From: Gardnerella coleohominis
GTDB taxonomy: Bacteria; Actinomycetota; Actinomycetes; Actinomycetales; Bifidobacteriaceae
Reading direction: 5' to 3'
DNA: 64,000 nt
Assembly: GCF_002896555.1 (NCBI RefSeq)
Contig: NZ_MNLH01000001.1
Location: 248,001 to 312,000, forward strand
The notes beneath the pieces were generated by a model, which saw only the letters and a program-made list of their open reading frames with translations, had not been told where the DNA came from and did not search any database. The position numbers and the translations under genes were made by a program. Below, one piece after another: positions 37,500 to 48,672 of this stretch; the stretch's first letter is position 1, and each line of letters opens with the position of its first letter.

Positions 37500-38054
37500 C
37501 TAATTTGTTTTCTTACTCTTAGAACTCTTAGCGTTTTTATTATTGCTAGACCAACCTTCAAGAAGAGAAAGAACCCATTGCGCGGCATCATCAACACTTG
37601 TCTCTTTAGCTTGAGAATTCATAGTTAAATCAGCAAATTCAGGAGGATACAATGCTGTAATAGTTTGTCTTAACTTATCTGCACCAATCTTATTATTTAA
37701 TTTATTTCTTAAAGAACTTATTTCACTCAAAGTACAAGTAGTAATATTTTTGCCAGTTAAAGCCGATACGTATTTTCTTGCAACAGACGCAAGTTTCGCA
37801 CAAGCTTGATCATGAGAAAGAGCCCCAGAATGATAATCTTCAACAATTGACTCGATTTTCTTTCTCCACTCTTGTTTACGTGCACTAGTTTTATGAGCAG
37901 GATTCAATGAGTTAGAAGCATCTTCTATTTTCTTTACTCGCAACGAAATGTAAATTATGAACGCTGAAATACATAGAGCGATTAAAGCTCCTAAAATAAT
38001 TCCTACAAAAAGTATATTGTCGTGAAGCTGCGGCTGAATACTTGATATATCCAT
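37500..38054 (-). CDS. small membrane protein of the MoxR/vWA operon
   Basis: A 184-aa protein with one N-terminal membrane segment (about residues 14-37) and a helical cytoplasmic domain. Start at 38054 is supported by a perfect AGGAGG six nt upstream; the longer in-frame start at 38114 is not. It occupies the slot between DUF58 and the first vWA gene that often holds a DUF4381-like membrane protein; the call to that family is tentative. It probably anchors or couples the complex at the membrane. Confidence 0.6.
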   Translation of the reverse strand: MDISSIQPQLHDNILFVGIILGALIALCISAFIIYISLRVKKIEDASNSLNPAHKTSARKQEWRKKIESIVEDYHSGALSHDQACAKLASVARKYVSALTGKNITTCTLSEISSLRNKLNNKIGADKLRQTITALYPPEFADLTMNSQAKETSVDDAAQWVLSLLEGWSSNNKNAKSSKSKKTN

Positions 38055-38212
38055 GGAACCTCCTGACTTATGCACAAAATTATTTTTGTACTCCATTATC
38101 AATCCAATTATCACATTACTTCTACTTAAGCAAATCTCATTTTAAGATTTTTCTATATATTGTGTATTAAGCTGTCAGAATTTCTCTCATCGCTATAAAA
38201 CCTATACCTTTG

Positions 38213-39301
38213 TTAAATAGCCATAGTTTTTGAAGTATACGAAAATGCGCGAGACATAATATGCGCCGAATTACGAAGCATTGATTCACTTGAATTTGCA
38301 TTTATAAGTGTAGCTTTCATGTTTGTTAATACATCATCAAGAGCATTCTTACGGAAAGCATGGCGCGAAGCAATTTCTTTTTTAACAATATCGTCCATAA
38401 AAAATGCAGGAATCTGTTTTAATGTAACTCCGTCAACAACTCTAGCGTTTAAACTCGAATCACAAGGATTTATAGTTTCAATATTTACTACAACAAGCGC
38501 TTGATTAAGAGATATTTTTTGCAGATCCTCCAATTGAGAAGCTTTAAAAGAATCATTATCTACTATTAGCACAATAAGACCGCGCTTATTACGAATATTC
38601 CTAATGAACTTAATTAATGAATCACTATTCTGCTTATTTCTTCTATAACGCAAAAAAGCACTATCAATAATTCTTTCACAATCAGGAACTGTGTGAGATT
38701 GAGGCATTGAATTAACACAATCTCCATCAACCATAACTAATTGCACAGTATCATTTCGCTTCATACTTAAAGAAGCGAACAAGCATATTGCATTAGAAGC
38801 AACCTCATAAGCGAATTCTCCAGAAGCGCAAGAAGCATTCATAGAAATACTAGCATCGCAAATAATCCACGTATTAGAAGACATACAACGTTCTCTAGCA
38901 GAAACCATTGGTTGGCCAACTCTAGCGCTCGCAGACCAATTCATCATTCTCGCTTCATCGCCAGGCTGCCAAGAATGGATATCTAGAATATCTCCATTAC
39001 CATAACGGTCATGAGAAGGATGCTCACCTTCTAACAAGCCTAAAGTTGTTCTAGCAACTGGAAGAGTTATTCTATGATCAAGAATTTCTATCTTTTTACG
39101 AACCAATCTCGATTTACTAGATAATCGAATACGCTTGCTCGTTGGCGTTAAAAGCATAGAACTTGCAACGTCTTTAAGCACATTGAAATTCTTCTTAGGC
39201 TTAGAAACCTTACGCACAGAATCCTTAGACTTGGAATCCTTATGCACAGAACCCTTATGCACAGAATCCTTAATTGAACGATTCATAAATGAATCAATCA
39301 T
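38213..39301 (-). CDS. DUF58 domain protein
   Basis: A 362-aa protein carrying the DUF58 signature (DRYGNGDILDIHSWQPGDEARMMNW region, about residues 100-122, and the following vWA-like fold with ICDASISMN). DUF58 proteins always travel with MoxR ATPases and vWA proteins. The N terminus has a repeated S-V-H-K / K-D-S unit coded by an imperfect 15-bp repeat, which may vary in length. Its ATG overlaps the moxR stop by 4 nt. Role: probable adaptor in the MoxR complex. Confidence 0.85.
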   Translation of the reverse strand: MIDSFMNRSIKDSVHKGSVHKDSKSKDSVRKVSKPKKNFNVLKDVASSMLLTPTSKRIRLSSKSRLVRKKIEILDHRITLPVARTTLGLLEGEHPSHDRYGNGDILDIHSWQPGDEARMMNWSASARVGQPMVSARERCMSSNTWIICDASISMNASCASGEFAYEVASNAICLFASLSMKRNDTVQLVMVDGDCVNSMPQSHTVPDCERIIDSAFLRYRRNKQNSDSLIKFIRNIRNKRGLIVLIVDNDSFKASQLEDLQKISLNQALVVVNIETINPCDSSLNARVVDGVTLKQIPAFFMDDIVKKEIASRHAFRKNALDDVLTNMKATLINANSSESMLRNSAHIMSRAFSYTSKTMAI

Positions 39302-40416
39302 GGTACAGGAACCGTTTCCACAATAGCGTCAATAATTTGATCGCTTGTAATAGAGCCCGCTAATGCTTCAAAAGTTAGAAGAATACGATGTCGCAAAACT
39401 TCATGTACAAACATTTTTACATCTTCAGGAATCACATAATCTCGTCCAGAAAGCAAAGCGTGAGCCTGAGCAATACGAATTAAAGCAATAGATGCACGAG
39501 GGCTAGCTCCCATTCTTACAAGTGATGGGAGAGTTGAAAGTGGATGCTTTCCTTCTCCGCGAGAAGTGGCAACAAGATCAACTGCATATTCCATAATCGC
39601 TTTAGATACATGAATACGACGAGAAGCAGCACGCAAGAAAATCACATCTCGCAAACTAATCTGTTGATTACTCAATGAAGCAATATCAATCACATCAGAT
39701 CCACGCTCAGTAAGCATAGTTAGCATGCGAACTTCTTCTTCAGCGCTAGGATATGTCATAATCGCTTTCATCATAAAGCGATCCATTTGTGCTTCAGGAA
39801 GATTAAAAGTACCTTCTTCTTCAATAGGATTTTGCGTAGCAATTACCATAAACGGATAAGGCAATTCAATACGCTCTCCGCCAATAGTGGTAGCTCCTTC
39901 TGCCATAGCTTCCAGCATTGCAGATTGAGTTTTTGCATTTGAACGGTTAATTTCGTCAAGCAAAACAATATTCGCATGAATAGGACCAATTTGCGTAGTA
40001 AAACGTTGAGATGCAAAATCAAAAACCTGAGTTCCAACTAAATCTGCAGGCATTAAATCAGGAGTGCATTGTACGCGCTTAAAAGTTCCAGACATCGCAG
40101 TTGCAAGAGTTTGTGCTGCTGTAGTTTTAGCCAAACCTGGAACAGATTCAATTAGTATATGGCCACCTGCAACAAGCGTTAAAATCAAAGATTCACGAAG
40201 TTCATTTTGCCCAACAAGAGTACGAGTAAATCTAGAACGCAAAATATTTGCAATCTGTTGTGCACGTCTTATATCTTCAGCTGAAACACCATCTTTAGAT
40301 GAAATGTGTGATTGATCATCATCTTTTATAGATGAATCAACATAGTTTTTTGCGCCATTCAATTGTGAATTCAAAGGCGACGCTTTTTTGCGTGGTTCTG
40401 GAGGGAATAATGACAT
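39298..40416 (-). CDS. MoxR-family AAA ATPase
   Basis: A 372-aa AAA+ ATPase of the MoxR class. Walker A is SVPGLAKTT (about residues 83-91), Walker B is IVLLDEINRS, sensor region IATQNPIEEEGTFNLPEAQMDRF is diagnostic, and the C-terminal lid is present. MoxR ATPases act as chaperones that insert metal cofactors or assemble surface complexes together with vWA proteins. First gene of a six-gene minus-strand operon with 4-nt overlaps at several junctions. No strong ribosome site is visible. Confidence 0.9.
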   Translation of the reverse strand: MSLFPPEPRKKASPLNSQLNGAKNYVDSSIKDDDQSHISSKDGVSAEDIRRAQQIANILRSRFTRTLVGQNELRESLILTLVAGGHILIESVPGLAKTTAAQTLATAMSGTFKRVQCTPDLMPADLVGTQVFDFASQRFTTQIGPIHANIVLLDEINRSNAKTQSAMLEAMAEGATTIGGERIELPYPFMVIATQNPIEEEGTFNLPEAQMDRFMMKAIMTYPSAEEEVRMLTMLTERGSDVIDIASLSNQQISLRDVIFLRAASRRIHVSKAIMEYAVDLVATSRGEGKHPLSTLPSLVRMGASPRASIALIRIAQAHALLSGRDYVIPEDVKMFVHEVLRHRILLTFEALAGSITSDQIIDAIVETVPVP

Positions 40417-40478
40417 GAGTTCTATGGTAACCGATATCTTGTATCTCTTTAAAAAAATTCAATAAATGGCGATTCTTT

Positions 40479-41207
40479 TTACATAGTCCCTTGAATTGGC
40501 GAAGAAGGTAACGACCAATTAATAGGATCCACTCCATATGCAATTAATGCTTCATTAGCTCTAGAAAATGGGTGAGAGCCAAAAAATCCACGCGTTGCAG
40601 AAAGAGGACTTGGGTGAGCAGATTCTATAAGAGTCGCATTGGTTAATAGGGGAGCAAGACTCTGAGCGTTTCGTCCCCATAGTATCGCTACTAACGGCAA
40701 AGGCTTCCCGTTTTCATCAACTCTATTATTTAAAACACGTATAGCGGCTTCAGTTATTTCTTCCCAACCTTTTCCCTGATGACTGTTTGGAAGTCCTGCT
40801 TCTACGGTTAAGCATCTGTTTAGAAGCATCACACCTTGCTTAGTCCATGGAGTTAAATCACCGTTAACTGGCATTGGAACATGCAAATCATCAACCAATT
40901 CTTTGTATATATTTATTAGACTTTTAGGTAATGGATGCACATTTGCTTCAGTGCTAAAACTCAATCCAACAGGATGACCAGGCGTAGGGTAGGGATCTTG
41001 GCCAACTATAAGAACTTTTATGCTTCTAAGCGGTATATTAAATGCTCTTAGAATATTGCGCGATTCTGGAAGTATACGATGACCTTGGTGAATTTGTTCA
41101 CGCAAAAAATCACCCATAGCACGAATATGTGCTTCCTCGGGTTGCATAGCTTTAGCCCAATCAGATTCCATAAGTTCATTTAACGGCTTAATTTGCGCAA
41201 TAGTCAT
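40479..41207 (-). CDS. ung: uracil-DNA glycosylase
   Basis: A 242-aa family 1 uracil-DNA glycosylase removing uracil from [20 protein letters not shown] (catalytic Asp, about residue 70) and the C-terminal [20 protein letters not shown] (Leu-intercalation loop with catalytic His) are complete. Length is normal. It lies 62 bp before moxR on the same strand and may share its transcript. Confidence 0.96.
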   Translation of the reverse strand: MTIAQIKPLNELMESDWAKAMQPEEAHIRAMGDFLREQIHQGHRILPESRNILRAFNIPLRSIKVLIVGQDPYPTPGHPVGLSFSTEANVHPLPKSLINIYKELVDDLHVPMPVNGDLTPWTKQGVMLLNRCLTVEAGLPNSHQGKGWEEITEAAIRVLNNRVDENGKPLPLVAILWGRNAQSLAPLLTNATLIESAHPSPLSATRGFFGSHPFSRANEALIAYGVDPINWSLPSSPIQGTM

Positions 41208-41422
41208 ATTAACAACATTATGACAAGCCGGTGAAAATATGATACATAATTTAGTTTTTAATTAAAAAATTATGAAATATATTCTTTTATCATTATTTAA
41301 TTTTCAATTATTGTTTAAGACTTCTAAATAATAAATAAAATACACAAAATATCATATTTGGGAGCGGTATTAGGTAATATTAGGTTCATATTACTGAGTA
41401 GATTTCTTGGAGGGATGCCATT

Positions 41423-42112
41423 ATGGCACGAAACAGCCAGAATTATGCGTCATACACGCCAGATGATTTTGACAATCCACCAGAAGGTCCTGTTGGAGTT
41501 CATAGAGGCAATCGAGCATGGTATTCAGTGTTATTCCCTTACTTTATGGTAATCGTAATAGCAGCAGTTTTTGGCTTTGGCGTATGGGCCACACTTTCCG
41601 GAAATCTTTCAAATATCATGACTTCATTTAGCGGAAAACAAACTCAAAATTATGCAAGCAAGTCTTCAAACAAGACTGAATCTAAGGATAATTCTGATGT
41701 TGATGGCGAAGATGAAGATGATGATTTTGGATTAAATAAAGATTCAAAAGATAGCAACAAAGATAACACTGACAGCAATTCAGGTAAAGATTCAAAAGAC
41801 AATAAAGATACTTCTTCTAACTCTTCTGAAAATAATTCTCAGGCCGTTAATAAAGATGTCGTAGTAAAAGTTATTAATGCCACGAAAATTAACGGATATG
41901 CTGCTTCTAATGCCGACAAACTTAAAAAAGCTGGATACACTAATGTAACCGCTTCGAATCCTACTGGGAATATTCCAAGCAATTCTGTTGTTTGGTATAA
42001 AGACGATTCTAATAAAGCAACAGCAGAAGATATCGCGAAAACAATGGGCATTAGTGCTGTAGAGTCTGAGAGTGATATAAGTTCTGCAATTGTTGTAGTT
42101 CTTTGTAAATGA
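41423..42112 (+). CDS. LytR_C domain membrane protein
   Basis: A 229-aa protein: short cytoplasmic N terminus, one membrane segment (about residues 38-60), a long acidic Ser/Asp/Lys linker (about 75-145), and a C-terminal LytR_C domain (VVKVINATKINGYAASNADKL to the end, about 148-228). LytR_C domains are found on cell-wall glycopolymer ligases and stand-alone anchors; here no LCP catalytic domain is present. ATG follows GGAGG. Followed by a strong terminator. Single transcript. Confidence 0.78.
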   Translation: MARNSQNYASYTPDDFDNPPEGPVGVHRGNRAWYSVLFPYFMVIVIAAVFGFGVWATLSGNLSNIMTSFSGKQTQNYASKSSNKTESKDNSDVDGEDEDDDFGLNKDSKDSNKDNTDSNSGKDSKDNKDTSSNSSENNSQAVNKDVVVKVINATKINGYAASNADKLKKAGYTNVTASNPTGNIPSNSVVWYKDDSNKATAEDIAKTMGISAVESESDISSAIVVVLCK

Positions 42113-42182
42113 TTTTCTTAAATATTTTTAATTAATCTTATTTATTGATTTATTAAGAATTAAAGAAATCTAGTTAAAACTT

Positions 42183-42213
42183 ATGGGCGCAAGTTAGCTT
42201 TGCGCCCATTTTT
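42183..42213 (+). terminator. intrinsic terminator after the LytR_C gene
   Basis: ATGGGCGCAA (42183-42192), 7-nt loop, TTGCGCCCAT (42200-42209), then five T. Same arm/loop style as the whiA terminator. Confidence 0.92.
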
Positions 42214-42389
42214 ATAAGATATGGTCAAATAAGTGTGATTGTTTTATCTATAGAATTGCTTTATCTATAGTTGTTAATATTTCTAAAATAAAAATGATGC
42301 TTATCAAGTAATTATTGAGCGAAAATATTGAATAATTTTAAAAAGAATCGCCTTAGAAGTACTTTATATAAAGAATTTTTCTATAAAAG

Positions 42390-42416
42390 TTGGCACTCAA
42401 GCCTCGAGAGTGCTAA
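42390..42416 (+). promoter_or_regulatory. CIRCE element 1 (HrcA operator) upstream of groL
   Basis: TTGGCACTC-N9-GAGTGCTAA, differing from the consensus TTAGCACTC-N9-GAGTGCTAA at one base. The TTGGCA can double as a -35 and TAATCT (42414-42419) as a -10 at 18-bp spacing, so HrcA would block polymerase directly. The promoter reading is inference; the operator match is direct. Confidence 0.92.
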
Positions 42417-42424
42417 TCTTCAGA

Positions 42425-42451
42425 TTAGCACTTAAAGGTTGTGAGTGATAA
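42425..42451 (+). promoter_or_regulatory. CIRCE element 2 (imperfect) upstream of groL
   Basis: TTAGCACTT-N9-GAGTGATAA, two mismatches to consensus (one per arm). It begins 8 bp after CIRCE 1. Its left arm with the right arm of CIRCE 1 makes a perfect palindrome TGCTAATC-TTCA-GATTAGCA (42411-42430). Confidence 0.8.
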
Positions 42452-42503
42452 TAAACAGCTGACGGTTAGTTATCCCACGCTATAAGTGAGTATTTCATAA
42501 TAA

Positions 42504-44144
<1,641 letters not shown>

Positions 44145-44199
44145 ACAGAGTTATAAGTTTTTAACTTAAAGTTCGTTTAAGATAAAACCATTAATTAGC

Positions 44200-44252
44200 A
44201 AAATAAAACACGGAGACGTTAAGCAATTATAACGCCTCCGTGTTTTATTTTT
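44200..44252. terminator. bidirectional terminator between groL and the WXG100 gene
   Basis: TAAAACACGGAG (44204-44215) pairs with CTCCGTGTTTTA (44236-44247), extended inward by CGTTA/TAACG after one mismatch. A-run on the left and TTTTT on the right make it good on both strands. Confidence 0.9.
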
Positions 44253-44278
44253 AGCATGTAATATTCATGTTTTAGTTA

Positions 44279-44569
44279 TTAATTATGGAACAATGCTGCT
44301 GCTTGAGTCTCAGCATCAAGGTAGACATTAGATGCCTGTTGCATTGCAAGTTGAATTGCTTGCAATGATTGTTCCATTTGTTGTTGAGCAGCACGCCATT
44401 GCTGAGCAGTAGAAGCGAATTGAACTGATGCTGATCCAGTCCAAACACTTTGCAATTGTTGCAAATTAGCATACATTCCATTAACTGCATCTCGAATAGC
44501 TTGAACAGATGTTCCTACTGCTCCAGCTGCTTGTTGTATACGATCTGAATCAACTTGAAATTGTGCCAT
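44279..44569 (-). CDS. WXG100-family (EsxA/B-like) protein
   Basis: A 96-aa all-helical protein with the central W-T-G turn (SVWTGSASVQF, about residues 41-51) and Gln/Ala-rich helices on both sides, the WXG100 pattern of type VII (ESX) secreted proteins. A Y-x3-(D/E)-like signal is suggested by VYLDAE near the C terminus. ATG 44569 is preferred over 44581: it gives the usual short N terminus. No EccC ATPase or other ESX gene is in the window, so the secretion machine must lie elsewhere if it exists. Confidence 0.88.
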   Translation of the reverse strand: MAQFQVDSDRIQQAAGAVGTSVQAIRDAVNGMYANLQQLQSVWTGSASVQFASTAQQWRAAQQQMEQSLQAIQLAMQQASNVYLDAETQAAALFHN

Positions 44570-44770
44570 ATTTTTCCCCAACCTATTCTCGTAATTTATT
44601 AAATTGTTATAATTAGTGTTTACAAATATTAATAGTCATAAACGCAATTTCGTCATAAAAGCAACATTATTAAATGTTCAAAATACGACGCGATACACGT
44701 ATATGACGTATTAACACTGTATTATGAAATCTATTGCATTAAGCAATAAATTACCAATGTTTTTGTCCAT

Positions 44771-44784
44771 TGTGGTCAGAAGTT
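44771..44784 (-). promoter_or_regulatory. 14-nt motif shared with the hydrolase/69-aa locus
   Basis: TGTGGTCAGAAGTT (plus strand), identical to 34267-34280; reads AACTTCTGACCACA toward the WXG100 gene, about 200 bp upstream of its start. It also lies 45 bp before the divergent TPM gene, so either could be the target. Confidence 0.4.
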
Positions 44785-44829
44785 TTTTAAGCACAAAAGC
44801 TTAGAAAAACGTGTGTAGGCGGTTATTTT

Positions 44830-45579
44830 ATGCATATAAAAAAGATGAAAAAAATGCGCACGGCGTGTTCTTTTATCATTATGGCAATTCTGACATGCCT
44901 TCTATCAGTATTTCCTTACAGCAATTATGCAAATACACAATTGTTTACTTCCAATGCTTATGCTGTAGATTCAAGTAAAGATGGAAATAAAAATCCAAAC
45001 CATTCGCTTAACAATATTATTGCCACAGATTCAATTACAGATACAGAAAACTTATTAGGAGATTCAATATCAAAAGTTTCTGATGCGATTATTCAGACTA
45101 AAAAGCAAACAGGAGTTTCTGTGAGATTGCTTTATATATCTACTTTTGGAAACTCTCAAGATCCTTCAAAATGGGCAAGTGATGTACTTATAAGCACTAA
45201 TCCAGCTCCAAACACCTTGCTATTGGCTGTAGCAAGTCATGATGGTCGATTGGTAGTAGCAGTTTCGCCTAATTCAGATGAATGGCTTAAACGCAAAACA
45301 ACAGTAGACACAATATCTGACGCTGCATCAAATGCATTAATGAACGATTCAGGTCCAGATTGGTCAGGATCAGCTTTAGCTATGATGAAGCAAATTGTTC
45401 TTTCAAAGCAAACTTCCACTACAACATCGGCGAGCATAATATCTACCGTTGTTATGCTTGTTATACTATTTTCAATCGCGACAATAATTGTTCTAGCTAT
45501 TAAACGTAAAAATAAGTTAGCAAATGAAATTAAATCCGGAAAACGAAAGCCTCGAAGACGACACGCACAACATCTTTAA
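44830..45579 (+). CDS. TPM-domain exported membrane protein
   Basis: A 249-aa protein with an N-terminal signal-like hydrophobic segment (about residues 12-30, ending near AYA), an external TPM_phosphatase-type domain (about 70-185, with TGVSVRLLYISTFG and ATNTLLLAVA-like strand), and one membrane segment near residues 202-222 followed by a basic tail. TPM domains occur in photosystem repair and in membrane proteins of unclear role. AGGCGG precedes the ATG. Function in this organism unknown. Confidence 0.7.
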   Translation: MHIKKMKKMRTACSFIIMAILTCLLSVFPYSNYANTQLFTSNAYAVDSSKDGNKNPNHSLNNIIATDSITDTENLLGDSISKVSDAIIQTKKQTGVSVRLLYISTFGNSQDPSKWASDVLISTNPAPNTLLLAVASHDGRLVVAVSPNSDEWLKRKTTVDTISDAASNALMNDSGPDWSGSALAMMKQIVLSKQTSTTTSASIISTVVMLVILFSIATIIVLAIKRKNKLANEIKSGKRKPRRRHAQHL

Positions 45580-45622
45580 TATGGAATAAGGTTAGTTGAA
45601 GAAATACTAGTTAAAGTTGTAA

Positions 45623-45652
45623 ATAATCATATTTTTTAATATGCTTATTTTT
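45623..45652 (+). terminator. weak AT-rich hairpin after the TPM gene
   Basis: CATATT (45628-45633), TTTT loop, AATATG (45638-45643), extended by AATAA/TTATT on the flanks and followed by a T-run. The stem has almost no GC, so termination would be inefficient. Confidence 0.4.
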
Positions 45653-45695
45653 CAGCAGCTGTTAAAAACATATAGTAAAAGTAAAGATAAATATT

Positions 45696-46439
45696 ATGGG
45701 TAAGAATGTAGAAGCATCTATTGTTGTTGTCGATGATGAACCGTCAATCCGCGAACTTCTTGTAGCATCACTGCACTTCGCTGGTTTTGACGTTAACACT
45801 GCTGCATCTGGTTCTGAAGCTGTTGATGTTATTGAACGAGTAAAACCAGATCTTATTGTTATGGATGTCATGTTACCAGATATTGATGGATTTACTGTAA
45901 CAAGAAGAATTAGGCAAAATGGCATCACCGTACCAGTGTTATTCCTCACTGCACGCGACGACATGCAAGACAAGATTATGGGACTTACTGTTGGCGGAGA
46001 CGATTATGTCACTAAGCCATTTAGCCTAGAAGAAGTTGTGGCTCGCATTCGCGCTATTCTACGCCGAACTAATAGTCACGAAGAAAGCGACAGCTCTATT
46101 TTGCGAGTAGCAGATTTGGAAATTAATGAGAATTCTCATGATGTTTCTAGAGCTGGAACGCCTATTGAATTAAGTCCTACAGAATACAAGCTTCTACATT
46201 ATTTGATGGAAAACGAAGGAAGAGTTCTTTCCAAAAATCAAATTCTTAATCACGTTTGGCAATATGACTGGGGCGGAGACGCTGCGATCGTAGAATCGTA
46301 TATTTCATATTTGCGCAAGAAAATCGATGGAATTGAAACAGAAGATTTATCAGGTAAATATTGCAAAGTGGTCCCATTAATTGAAACTAAACGCGGAATT
46401 GGTTATATGATTCGCGAACCAAAAGCGGGACAAAACTAA
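45696..46439 (+). CDS. phoP: PhoP-type (OmpR family) response regulator
   Basis: A 247-aa regulator: receiver domain with acidic pair DD at 13-14, phosphoacceptor Asp about 57 in VMDVMLPD, and the Lys in YVTKPFSLEEVVARIR; OmpR-type winged helix in the C-terminal half (LSPTEYKLLHYLMENEGRVL, then YISYLRKKID and RGIGYMI). The receiver is very close in pattern to mycobacterial PhoP (LFLTARD, DKIMGLTVGGDDYVTKPFSLEEVVAR). It forms an operon with the kinase downstream. The signal and regulon in this organism are unknown. Confidence 0.85.
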   Translation: MGKNVEASIVVVDDEPSIRELLVASLHFAGFDVNTAASGSEAVDVIERVKPDLIVMDVMLPDIDGFTVTRRIRQNGITVPVLFLTARDDMQDKIMGLTVGGDDYVTKPFSLEEVVARIRAILRRTNSHEESDSSILRVADLEINENSHDVSRAGTPIELSPTEYKLLHYLMENEGRVLSKNQILNHVWQYDWGGDAAIVESYISYLRKKIDGIETEDLSGKYCKVVPLIETKRGIGYMIREPKAGQN

Positions 46440-46468
46440 TAAATTTCACGTATGAGGTGCTTGTAGCT

Positions 46469-48547
46469 ATGAAAGTTACTGAATCACTGAATAATCATGA
46501 CGCAAATTCTATGTCTCAAAACTCACTAGAAATGTCTCAAGACGTTAAAAGTGCAGAATATGAATCGTCATATGAAGAACATTCTGAAAATCAGAAGGAT
46601 ATAGATAGCAGTAAAAATAATAGCGATAAAAATAGCTATAACGGCATCGATAACAGTAGCCATAAAGTAAATGAAGATAACAAAGATAAAAAAGATAACA
46701 AATCTAAGCAATTAGTCAAATATAATAATGGGGCTGAAAATTCTTCAGAAAAACCAAAGAAAATTGGTTGGATTCGTCGTTTCGTGCGCAAGCGCGTAGA
46801 TTCTATACCTCTCAGCACTAAGCTACTTGCATGCACTTTTGTTGTTCTTACTGTAGCAGCATTTGGAATTTCACTTTCAATTCGACAACTTGTAGAAAAT
46901 TATCTTATTGAAAAAACCGATACTCAGCTAACTGATCAGGCACAGCTTATTTATGACAACATTGACTTATTGCGTAGTAAGGATGGACGTCAATCAACAG
47001 TTGGCCCTAACGATTACTTCCTGCAAGTTAGAGATATTGACAACAAAATTCTTTCAACTCCACTTGTCCCACCTCTTAAGGGAGATATAACATCTATTCC
47101 AACTCTTCCTGAAGATGGTAGTTTAGAAGGGGTTTCTCCAAATAAGCCTTTTACTACTCCTGCACAAGTTAAGGGAAATCTTAAAAATGTGAGCTCAGCA
47201 ACTGTGAAAACAGCTTCTGCTCCATGGCGTGTACTGGTTCTTAAATGGGGAAGAAACACTAGCGAATACAGTAGCGATACTAAACATGGATACGTTTATA
47301 TAGCATTGTCTTTAAGCGACCAGATAGACACTATTAATACGCTTACACAATATTGCCTTATGGTTAGTATTACAGTAATTTTATTCGGCGTATTTATGTC
47401 AACTATTATTATTCAATCAACGCTTAAGCCGTTAAAGAGAATCGAAAAAACCGCATCTAAAATTGCTTCTGGAGATTTAAGCAAACGTGTTCAATCAGCT
47501 CCTGAGAATACGGAAATAGGCTCTTTAGCTGCATCATTAAATTCAATGCTTTCAAGAATTGAAAGAGGATTTAACGAGCAAGAGCTTATGACAGAAAAAA
47601 TGAAGCGATTCGTTTCAGATGCTAGCCACGAATTAAGAACGCCTTTAGCAATTATTCACGGCTATGTAGAGCTTTACGAAATGTGGAGAAAAGTGCCAGG
47701 CTCGGACGACAAAGTCGATGATGCTATTGTTCATATTAAATCTTCTACAGAGCGAATGACCGATTTAGTTGAGGACTTGTTATCTTTGGCAAGATTTGAT
47801 GAAGGTCGTGGAATAGATATTTCGCAACAAGTTAATGTTTCATCTATTATTACTGATGCTGCAAACGACTTGCACGCGCTGGATCCTATTCGCGATGTTA
47901 AATTGGGTAGTTTAGAACTCCTAGATTACTGGAAAACACATGATTCCAACAGCGTAAAATGCGAGCATAAGATTGTTTTTAGGCCTGGGAACATGCCTAA
48001 AGTTACACTGCTAGCAGATGGAGCAAGATTACAACAAGTTATGACGAATATTGTTGGAAATATACATCGTTATACTCCTATTGATTCGCCTGTTGAAATT
48101 GGAATAAGCATTATGAATGCTTCAATCGAACCAGATTCTTTGGCTCGCATGGATTCTGTTTCTGGCTCTCTTAAAGAATTCATTGAAGCTGTGGAAGTTA
48201 GTCAATCAACTGGAAGCGGCGTGTCTTATGCGGTTATACGCGTAATAGACCACGGAAAAGGCGTGCCTGAAGAATCATTGCCACACATTTTTGAACGATT
48301 CTATAGTGCTGATCCTTCTAGGGCAAGAGAAAAAGGTGGAACAGGACTGGGAATGGCTATTGTTCAATCAGTTGTTAAAGCACATCATGGTTTTATTTGC
48401 GCTTCAACATCTGCTCCATATGCTAAAAACGCAGATAACATTGTTGAGAATATTGACGATACAATGGATGGAAAGAATAAATTAGATTTATCGGATGCAC
48501 ATGGTTTAACACTTACTATTGTGCTTCCTGTAAAAGTGAGTGAATGA
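46469..48547 (+). CDS. sensor histidine kinase, partner of the PhoP-type regulator
   Basis: A 692-aa kinase. A long disordered N terminus (about 1-105, Ser/Asn/Lys-rich) precedes the first membrane segment (about 118-140); an extracytoplasmic sensor domain of about 150 residues follows, then a second membrane segment (about 295-318), HAMP (STLKPLKRIEKTASKIASGDL), the phosphoacceptor His near 386 in SHELRTPLAIIHGY, N-box region and G-box GGTGLGMAIVQSV. ATG 46469 follows GAGGTG. Order regulator-kinase matches PhoPR. The N-terminal tail is unusual in length. Confidence 0.88.
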   Translation: MKVTESLNNHDANSMSQNSLEMSQDVKSAEYESSYEEHSENQKDIDSSKNNSDKNSYNGIDNSSHKVNEDNKDKKDNKSKQLVKYNNGAENSSEKPKKIGWIRRFVRKRVDSIPLSTKLLACTFVVLTVAAFGISLSIRQLVENYLIEKTDTQLTDQAQLIYDNIDLLRSKDGRQSTVGPNDYFLQVRDIDNKILSTPLVPPLKGDITSIPTLPEDGSLEGVSPNKPFTTPAQVKGNLKNVSSATVKTASAPWRVLVLKWGRNTSEYSSDTKHGYVYIALSLSDQIDTINTLTQYCLMVSITVILFGVFMSTIIIQSTLKPLKRIEKTASKIASGDLSKRVQSAPENTEIGSLAASLNSMLSRIERGFNEQELMTEKMKRFVSDASHELRTPLAIIHGYVELYEMWRKVPGSDDKVDDAIVHIKSSTERMTDLVEDLLSLARFDEGRGIDISQQVNVSSIITDAANDLHALDPIRDVKLGSLELLDYWKTHDSNSVKCEHKIVFRPGNMPKVTLLADGARLQQVMTNIVGNIHRYTPIDSPVEIGISIMNASIEPDSLARMDSVSGSLKEFIEAVEVSQSTGSGVSYAVIRVIDHGKGVPEESLPHIFERFYSADPSRAREKGGTGLGMAIVQSVVKAHHGFICASTSAPYAKNADNIVENIDDTMDGKNKLDLSDAHGLTLTIVLPVKVSE

Positions 48548-48672
48548 AAAAATAACTATTATGTGCCCATAATTTTATGATGCGCTACAATAGAACGGGT
48601 GTGCATTTATCAGATTGATTATGCGCAAACTTTTACATTAATAACTATGTCATTGATTGAGTGAGGTGTGTT

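Noticed and set aside
44279..45579. A full type VII (ESX) secretion locus
   Set aside because: Only a WXG100 gene was found; no EccC/FtsK-like ATPase, EccD or mycosin is in the window.
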